Source: Vallitaleaceae bacterium (GTDB lineage Bacteria > Bacillota > Clostridia > Lachnospirales > Vallitaleaceae). From it: a stretch of 39,963 nucleotides of DNA. Below the pieces are notes generated by a model. It searched no databases. It was given only the letters and a program-made list of their open reading frames with translations, and was not told the origin of the DNA. The DNA is taken from assembly GCA_028277605.1 (NCBI GenBank), contig JANQFZ010000010.1:1-39963 (forward strand). Reading direction: 5' to 3'. Each line of letters starts with the position of its first letter. Within the stretch, counting starts at the first letter, position 1. The position numbers and the translations under genes were made by a program. Positions 35,082 to 39,963 of this stretch are shown in pieces.

Positions 35082-35666
35082 TTAATGAAGCCATATCATG
35101 ACAGCACTATAGAAGATTAGACCGGCCATAATCAAGTTGAATGGCTTCTCATATTTTTGGAGGTATTTTTGAAAAACTGCCCCCAGTAATGCCCATGTCA
35201 ATGTGGATAAAAATCCTGCAAAAGTTAATAATAATGAAAAACCTATAAGTATGATAGAGGATTGATAGTAGGGGATGATAAAAAGTGAAGTAACTGTAAT
35301 GCCATAAAGAATAACCTTAAAATTAGCGAACTGCATAATAAATCCAGCTTTATATGTATTGATAATATCATTTGACTCATTTTTTTGACTGGATGTATGA
35401 CGCAGTATTTTATAAGCAATATAGAGCATATACAATCCTCCAATAATACGCATGACAGGCATTATTGTTGGTAAAAAACGAGCCAATAATACATTTAAGA
35501 AACTACTAATTAGCATAATAATTGCAAAGCCAGAAATGATACCAAATATAAATTTGAGTGTTTTTTTGTAACCATGACGCTGAGCATTGGACATGGCAAG
35601 AATATTATTTGGACCAGGAGAAAAGGTTGTGACAAATAAGTAGGATAAAAAGGCGCCTAGTGGCAT
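35082..35666 (-). CDS. LysE/RhtB-family amino-acid exporter
   Basis: A 194-residue membrane protein with six helices. The N-terminal PLGAFLSYLFVTTFSPGPNNI carries the FSPGPN signature of the LysE/RhtB family, and the second half has the expected spaced helices. The family exports amino acids such as lysine, threonine or homoserine lactone; the substrate is not predictable. ATG at 35666 is chosen because AAGGAGG lies nine bases before it; an earlier in-frame start at 35696 would put the ribosome site inside the gene. Confidence 0.9.
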   Translation of the reverse strand: MPLGAFLSYLFVTTFSPGPNNILAMSNAQRHGYKKTLKFIFGIISGFAIIMLISSFLNVLLARFLPTIMPVMRIIGGLYMLYIAYKILRHTSSQKNESNDIINTYKAGFIMQFANFKVILYGITVTSLFIIPYYQSSIILIGFSLLLTFAGFLSTLTWALLGAVFQKYLQKYEKPFNLIMAGLIFYSAVMIWLH

Positions 35667-35835
35667 TTCAAAAAACCTCCTTACAGTATATGACAATTAT
35701 TATATACTATTTCTTAATTACAAGCAACTTAAAGAATAGTAAATGAAGGAAAAGGTAGAAAAAGATATGAGAGTATGTTAAAATGTAAGAAGTTGTGTTT
35801 ATAGTCTTTATTAATTTTGATTTGGAATTAACTTA

Positions 35836-35865
35836 AACTGTATATAGACTTTATACAATACAGTT
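35836..35865 (+). promoter_or_regulatory. Inverted repeat at the promoter of the phospholipase-like gene
   Basis: AACTGTAT (35836-35843) is mirrored by ATACAGTT (35858-35865), with 14 bases between. Two TATAAT boxes (35865-35870 and 35876-35881) follow directly, so a repressor bound here would block transcription. Confidence 0.45.
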
Positions 35866-35906
35866 ATAATTAACTTATAATAAATAATTGGAAGGGAATG
35901 ACTATT

Positions 35907-36497
35907 TTGAAGCTATGTAGCCATATCTGCTTAGCTAATGAGATATACGACTATGTTGAAAATTATACGGGTTACGAATTGAATAGAAGAGCATATCTAA
36001 TTGGTAATTGTGCTCCCGACATTCACCCAATTAGACGCATGAGTTATCATAATTTAAAATGTCTTAATACAAACCTTTACAAAACTATCGATACTATTAA
36101 ATTAGGAAATATGGGGAAAATAACCTTATCTTATTTAATTGGAACTATCAGCCACTATATTGCAGATACTTTTTGCTATGCTCATAATAAATATATTTTT
36201 AACCTAAAAAAGCATATCCAATATGAGTCATATTTAGATAATTATATTAAATCCCAAAAGAATAAGGATGAAGTTGTTAATAATATTCCACTGAAACACA
36301 CCAGTCTGTTCAGCTATATTGATGAGAAGCACCAAAACTACTTAAGTCAATGTTATTCTGAAGATTGGGATGAAATCGCGGCATACGATGTGAACTATAC
36401 GTTAGAACATATGCTTATTGTGAGTCTTGAGCTTTTACATATCCATGCGAAAGCTACTGATTACGCATTTGCTTTTGATTCTAATATAAAAAGATAG
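35907..36497 (+). CDS. Zinc-dependent phospholipase C-like protein
   Basis: A 196-residue protein of the zinc-dependent phospholipase C family (S1-P1/PLC fold). Predicted zinc-binding residues are seen in CSHICLAN, GNCAPDIHP and SHYIADTFCYAHN. It lacks a signal peptide, so secretion is doubtful; many bacterial members are similar and uncharacterised. I choose TTG at 35907 with GGAAGGGA nine bases before it; ATG at 35898 is only one base after the ribosome site. Alone in its unit, with a terminator downstream. Confidence 0.82.
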   Translation: MKLCSHICLANEIYDYVENYTGYELNRRAYLIGNCAPDIHPIRRMSYHNLKCLNTNLYKTIDTIKLGNMGKITLSYLIGTISHYIADTFCYAHNKYIFNLKKHIQYESYLDNYIKSQKNKDEVVNNIPLKHTSLFSYIDEKHQNYLSQCYSEDWDEIAAYDVNYTLEHMLIVSLELLHIHAKATDYAFAFDSNIKR

Positions 36498-36549
36498 TAA
36501 GTTAATATCTGACAATTTTTGCTTGTTAATTAAATATTAGATTGTTAAT

Positions 36550-36585
36550 AAAACACTTGTTATATTATTATCATAGTGTTTTTTT
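36550..36585 (+). terminator. Intrinsic terminator after the phospholipase-like gene
   Basis: AAAACACT (36550-36557) pairs with AGTGTTTT (36575-36582), followed by more T. The stem runs into the T run. Confidence 0.7.
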
Positions 36586-36663
36586 CTTTTTTCGGGATGG
36601 TTTTTTGTTTTTTTAGTATTATTGAGAGAGTTAAAAACTGTATTTAGTATCTCTAAAAGCCTA

Positions 36664-36677
36664 TAAAAGCGCTTTTA
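36664..36677. promoter_or_regulatory. 14-base perfect palindrome upstream of agrA
   Basis: TAAAAGCGCTTTTA is a perfect palindrome 60 bases upstream of the agrA -35 box, in the 300-base gap before it. It is a candidate operator; no matching regulator is visible in the window. Confidence 0.35.
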
Positions 36678-36736
36678 ATACATTTTTAGTCATATCTATA
36701 AATGGAAATATTTTCATTTTAATATTAACCCTTATA

Positions 36737-36765
36737 TTGACAAAAATTATAAAAAATGTGACAAT
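36737..36765 (+). promoter_or_regulatory. Promoter of agrA-agrC
   Basis: TTGACA (36737-36742), 17 bases and GACAAT (36760-36765) preceded by TGT. The -35 is perfect and the -10 weak but extended, suggesting an activated or basal promoter about 40 bases before the agrA start codon. Confidence 0.6.
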
Positions 36766-36805
36766 GATGGTGTTGTAAAAATCCATATTTTACTAGGTGA
36801 TAGAT

Positions 36806-37537
36806 ATGACAAATATATTAGTTGTCGAAGACAATAAGATTAGTAGAGATAACTTATGCAGAGTTATTAAAGATAACATAGAAGATGTTCAAATTTTTGA
36901 AGCAGCCATTGGTAGAAAAGCCATTAAAATATTTAAAGAACATAGAATAGATATATTCTTTTTAGATATTATGCTGCCTGATATATCTGGTTTAAAAATT
37001 GCAGAATGTATACGATCGATGGAGTATTATGAAATGGCGTACATTATATTTATAACTACTCATCTTGTACATTTATCAAAAGCTCTGCAAGAATACCACT
37101 GTTATGATTTTATTGAGAAGCCTTTTTCTAAGAAAAAAATTATTGAGATCATCAACCGGTTGATTAGAGGCATGACCCCTAGAAAGATAGTGCAAGAAGA
37201 GCCTTATATCACCCTTCAAAACAAGAATATTTATAATAAAGTTCTATTGAATGATATATATTTTATTGAAGTCTTGGGAAGAAGACTTAAAGTACATACT
37301 AAAACAGGAGTTATTGAATTAAGCAATAAAACACTCAAGAACATTATTGATCAGATAGAGCCCATATGTAAGGATTGCTTTATTAAATCTCATCGTTCCT
37401 ATTACATTAATATAAGGCATGTTACGCATGTGAATCGATTAAGAAAAAGATCATGGGAGGTTATATTTAAAGATTATGAAGGCACAGCTTTCGTTAGCGA
37501 AAGTTATAAAGACATAGTGTTTGACCGATTAGGATAG
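36806..37537 (+). CDS. agrA: AgrA-type LytTR response regulator
   Basis: A 243-residue regulator with a receiver domain (about 4-120; phospho-Asp D54 in FFLDIMLPD; EKPFSKKK as the conserved Lys region) and a C-terminal LytTR DNA-binding domain (about 135-243; FIKSHRSYYINIRHV). It is the regulator of the agr quorum-sensing system, paired with the AgrC-like kinase 12 bases downstream. The ATG at 36806 follows AGGTG by six bases; a GTG at 36797 is inside that motif and is not preferred. LytTR proteins bind paired 9-base sites, which I could not find with confidence. Confidence 0.92.
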   Translation: MTNILVVEDNKISRDNLCRVIKDNIEDVQIFEAAIGRKAIKIFKEHRIDIFFLDIMLPDISGLKIAECIRSMEYYEMAYIIFITTHLVHLSKALQEYHCYDFIEKPFSKKKIIEIINRLIRGMTPRKIVQEEPYITLQNKNIYNKVLLNDIYFIEVLGRRLKVHTKTGVIELSNKTLKNIIDQIEPICKDCFIKSHRSYYINIRHVTHVNRLRKRSWEVIFKDYEGTAFVSESYKDIVFDRLG

Positions 37538-37549
37538 GGAGAGGATTAG

Positions 37550-38788
37550 ATGGCATTTTGGCAAGTACTTGTTTGGAATTTTTTTGATGTCATTAGTTTT
37601 ATAATTTTACTAACTAAATTTGACAGTAGAATAAAAATGCAAAGGAAGCAACTATTAATCTTATACGGTATTATGATAGCGATAGGTACAATGTTTGGGT
37701 TTTTTGAATTTCCCTTAAGAGTAGTTATACTAACAATAATAGCTTCTTTCTTACTTAAGCATTTATTTAGCATAGGTTATATTGAAGCTGCTATTGACTA
37801 CATTCTAACAGTTATAAGTGTAATAATTATACAAGTTTTACTTATGTTTGTATTACAGCTAATAAAAGCAAATAAGTACTCTTTTCAAAATGGCATCATT
37901 ATTAACTGTACTGTTATAATCATTTGTCTGTTAGTATATAAGTTTGTACCTCTAGAGAAAATAAAAAATGGTCTGATAAAATACAAAAAAATTATGACTA
38001 TCCTCTTAACTTTGATAGTGATTCCATTATTTGTTTATGCGATTGGTTGGGATATGGATCAAATCAAAGTATGGAGTTATGCTCCTCTATTAATTAGTGG
38101 TGTCATCATATGGGTTTTAATGGTAGTTATAATATTTTTTGAGGTAATTAAGTTAAGAGAACAAAAGAAAGCATTGAGCATCTATGAAGAATATAATCCA
38201 ATGCTGGAACATGTGGTTGAAGAGATAAGATCAAAACAGCATGATATTAATAATCATCTACATGCAATCTATGGTATTGCAGAGAAAAACGAGCAATATG
38301 AAATTACAGAGTATATTGACAAGCTGGTCGACCATTATCATCAGACCAATAAATTTATTCAGACAGGTAATAATATAATCAGTGCTGTTATTTACAGCAA
38401 AAAATGTGAAGCAGATAGTAAAGGAATTGAATTTGAATTTAACTATGATAAGCCATTGCCTAAATTTCCTGTTATGGAGTATGAAATGGTAGAGATTCTG
38501 GGGAATTTAATTGATAATGCTATAGATGCAACTCATGATCATCACGAGAAAAAAGTAATAGTGAATATCAATCAAAATGTTAAATATAAGAGTATGGAAG
38601 TGGTTAATGCAGGTCATCCAATCAAACAGCAGTATATTAATAAGATGTTTAACAAGGGATTCTCAACTAAAGGCAAAAACAGGGGATATGGACTATATAA
38701 TGTTAATAGAATTATAAAATCCTATAATGGTATTATTGAACTTTTGCATAAGAACGGTTTTACATTTATTAAAATATTATTTAAGTAA
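37550..38788 (+). CDS. agrC: AgrC-type sensor histidine kinase
   Basis: A 412-residue membrane kinase with an N-terminal sensor of about six helices (residues 1-200), a dimerisation region with the phospho-His in QHDINNHLHAIYG (H231) and a GHKL ATPase domain with ILGNLIDNAIDA and NRGYGLYNVNRI. This is the receptor type for cyclic autoinducer peptides. GGGAGAGG lies before the ATG, and the gene directly follows agrA. Its 3' end overlaps the facing agrD gene by 12 bases. Confidence 0.92.
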   Translation: MAFWQVLVWNFFDVISFIILLTKFDSRIKMQRKQLLILYGIMIAIGTMFGFFEFPLRVVILTIIASFLLKHLFSIGYIEAAIDYILTVISVIIIQVLLMFVLQLIKANKYSFQNGIIINCTVIIICLLVYKFVPLEKIKNGLIKYKKIMTILLTLIVIPLFVYAIGWDMDQIKVWSYAPLLISGVIIWVLMVVIIFFEVIKLREQKKALSIYEEYNPMLEHVVEEIRSKQHDINNHLHAIYGIAEKNEQYEITEYIDKLVDHYHQTNKFIQTGNNIISAVIYSKKCEADSKGIEFEFNYDKPLPKFPVMEYEMVEILGNLIDNAIDATHDHHEKKVIVNINQNVKYKSMEVVNAGHPIKQQYINKMFNKGFSTKGKNRGYGLYNVNRIIKSYNGIIELLHKNGFTFIKILFK

Positions 38789-38917
38789 GCTTTTAGGACA
38801 CTTAGTTTCACCCCATAATGACCAGCAATAGGTAGGCGCAGTCATATTAGCTACAGCAACAAACAAAACAGCTAAAGATGACAAAAGAAGCCTAGACAAC
38901 TTATTTACCTTTGTCAT
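38777..38917 (-). CDS. agrD: AgrD-type cyclic autoinducer peptide precursor
   Basis: A 46-residue peptide, too short for ordinary gene finding. An amphipathic, hydrophobic N-terminal leader (LSRLLLSSLAVLFVAVAN) is followed by APTYCWSLWGE and a C-terminal tail ending PKSLLK, matching the AgrD plan: leader, signal with a cysteine, then a charged tail that usually has a P-x-[SE]-L motif. The predicted ring is C31-W-S-L-W35, closed as a thiolactone by AgrB, with Thr-Tyr or a little more as a tail. AAAGGGGG lies about eight bases before the ATG. The product would be exported and sensed by the AgrC-like kinase encoded opposite. Confidence 0.9.
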   Translation of the reverse strand: MTKVNKLSRLLLSSLAVLFVAVANMTAPTYCWSLWGETKCPKSLLK

Positions 38918-38973
38918 GATGAAAACCCCCTTTTATAGATAATTAATAAACAGTCCATATCCTAATATTAACC

Positions 38974-39002
38974 AATATAATAGATGAGTATACAAAGAAC
39001 AA
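38974..39002 (-). promoter_or_regulatory. Possible own promoter of agrD
   Basis: On the minus strand TTGTTC, 17 bases, then TATATT. The -35 is weak. It lies downstream of the agrB stop and about 57 bases before agrD. Confidence 0.4.
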
Positions 39003-39033
39003 TTGTGTTAAGATATTTCAGTAAATATAAAAG

Positions 39034-39053
39034 AGCTAAGTTATACCTTAGCT
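39034..39053 (-). terminator. Terminator-like hairpin at the agrB 3' end
   Basis: AGCTAAG (39034-39040) pairs with CTTAGCT (39047-39053). On the minus strand it is followed by a C and TTTT and overlaps the agrB stop, so agrD may be partly uncoupled from agrB. Confidence 0.55.
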
Positions 39054-39619
39054 TTTATCTTAATTAAATGTCCGATTATGAGTTGTATACTTAGTAAGAA
39101 AATTGTCCATATACCATAAGACATATAGTCATTAAACTTGAAATATAGTAGTAACAACCATAGAATGGTTAAAATTAAAGCAGTAAGTTTACCTATCATT
39201 TTGCGTTTCTTGTTATGGATAGGTCTATATTTTGAAGGCATAGGAGAGAAAAAAATAATAATAGGTAAACTTACAGACATTAAAGCAATATAAATAGGTT
39301 TGCTATTTATCAAATTGATATTAGGTAATGCAAGCACTACCAATGAAAAAAAACCAAATGAAAATAAAAAACATTGTAACCAAGTATAAAAGTGTAGACC
39401 ACCACTAAAGGAACGAATTGTAAACAATACTAGGTAAGCAAATATAAACTTGTCCAATTGTCCTGTAATACCAAATAGTAGTAAAAATATGAGTAATTTA
39501 CTTATATCATTAAAAACAACTTCCATACCGTACTGCATTTTTCTAATGTCCTGATGAGACATTAGATTATTTTTGTAGGCGATATAAGTAAAATAATAAA
39601 TACTACGTTTGATAATCAT
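39041..39619 (-). CDS. agrB: AgrB-type autoinducer-processing membrane protease
   Basis: A 192-residue membrane cysteine protease that cuts the AgrD tail and forms the thiolactone ring. RSFSGGLHFYTWLQC supplies the catalytic H76 and C83, seven residues apart as in the Staphylococcus aureus enzyme (H77, C84). Four to six hydrophobic helices. Start at ATG 39619 because AAGGTGG lies five bases before it; the in-frame GTG at 39628 is part of that site. It precedes agrD on the minus strand with 123 bases between, and faces agrA-agrC. Confidence 0.93.
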   Translation of the reverse strand: MIIKRSIYYFTYIAYKNNLMSHQDIRKMQYGMEVVFNDISKLLIFLLLFGITGQLDKFIFAYLVLFTIRSFSGGLHFYTWLQCFLFSFGFFSLVVLALPNINLINSKPIYIALMSVSLPIIIFFSPMPSKYRPIHNKKRKMIGKLTALILTILWLLLLYFKFNDYMSYGIWTIFLLSIQLIIGHLIKIKAKV

Positions 39620-39649
39620 GTTGTCCACCTTGTGTAACTTGATACTAAA

Positions 39650-39677
39650 ACTATACCATACTAGATTGTAAAATCAA
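39650..39677 (-). promoter_or_regulatory. Promoter of agrB
   Basis: On the minus strand TTGATT, 16 bases, then TATAGT preceded by TGG, an extended -10. It lies about 31 bases before the agrB start codon. Confidence 0.65.
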
Positions 39678-39708
39678 TACTTTTGGCACGAAACAGCCTA
39701 TTTCTGTT

Positions 39709-39873
39709 ATGAAATGGAACTCAGGTGCAATTTGTGACAAGAAAAGACCGTTTGATAACAAAGCTATTGATTATTTGGTATCTTGTGGTTATAATGTACT
39801 TGAGTTTAGCCCCCAAAAGTTTTTTGCAAGTGGTAAGTTTAAATATAGTGATGAGGGGATGCCTTCAATATAG
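39709..39873 (+). pseudogene. ORF remnant of unknown origin
   Basis: A 54-residue frame from ATG 39709, but open since a stop at 39663-39665, so the coding-like stretch begins before any start codon. The sequence (KWNSGAICDKKRPF, AIDYLVSCGYNVLEF) has a normal composition. There is no ribosome site, and it overlaps nothing. I suspect a truncated relic, perhaps of a mobile element or a recombined gene. The last 90 bases of the window hold nothing I can name. Confidence 0.3.
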
Positions 39874-39963
39874 AGAGTAGAGAGAGAGTTAATAGAATCA
39901 TATACGGGGGCTTAGCGAAATAGCAACTTTTCGTTATAATAAAAACACGTCGGTTATTCATAT

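Noticed and set aside
1..39963. CRISPR arrays, tRNA/rRNA genes and insertion sequences
   Set aside because: No regularly spaced repeats, no tRNA-like arms with conserved loops, and no transposase was recognised by eye.

Overview
This is a low-GC window from what is most likely an anaerobic, spore-forming Firmicute (Clostridia; a Lachnospirales or Vallitalea-like relative is my guess). The evidence is the AT-rich codon use, strong AAGGAGG ribosome sites, sigma-A promoters with TGn extended -10 boxes, two small genes behind sigma-K-like promoters, an agr quorum-sensing locus of clostridial type, and a LacI-controlled sugar-uptake operon. No rRNA, tRNA, CRISPR array or insertion sequence was seen.

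Left part (1-9.3 kb): the tail of an unknown gene is followed by a signalling operon: a 1291-residue hybrid histidine kinase (HAMP, GAF, coiled coil, kinase core, three receiver domains), a CheR-type methyltransferase, a REC-GGDEF diguanylate cyclase with intact active and inhibitory sites, and an esterase-D-type hydrolase. Two small minus-strand genes (one Cys-rich, one behind a sigma-K-like promoter) and a MATE exporter follow.

9.3-16.3 kb: an alpha-galactoside module has a binding lipoprotein, a hairpin that probably lowers downstream expression, two permeases, a GH36 alpha-galactosidase and a LacI regulator with its own promoter. There is no ATPase gene, so a shared MsmK-type ATPase elsewhere is implied.

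16.4-23 kb: an eight-gene cation/proton antiporter operon in the order E-F-G-(MbhD-like)-(MbhE-like)-B-C-D, which is the order of the membrane module of archaeal Mbh hydrogenase, but with no hydrogenase genes. Then come a membrane-anchored LuxR-type regulator and an acyltransferase-3 gene split into two frames.

23-31 kb (accessory region): a polymorphic toxin with a C-terminal AHH nuclease and an apparent ATA start codon, its ankyrin-repeat immunity candidate, a promoter-leader-terminator element before a DUF2161 (PD-(D/E)XK-like) gene, a small probable spore gene, a structured RNA with a tiny ORF and stacked terminators, and a 1032-residue protein with an N-terminal GNAT domain.

31-36.5 kb: DAHP synthase (with a structured leader) and TypA/BipA, then an azoreductase and a LysE-type exporter on the minus strand, then a zinc-dependent phospholipase-C-like protein.

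36.6-39.7 kb: a complete agr system. The response regulator agrA and sensor agrC are on the plus strand; facing them are agrB and a short agrD (46 residues) encoding a probable cyclic thiolactone pheromone precursor. The signal peptide gene, the mutually exclusive RNA pairings near 27.6 kb and the hydrogenase-free Mbh-order antiporter are the most notable items.
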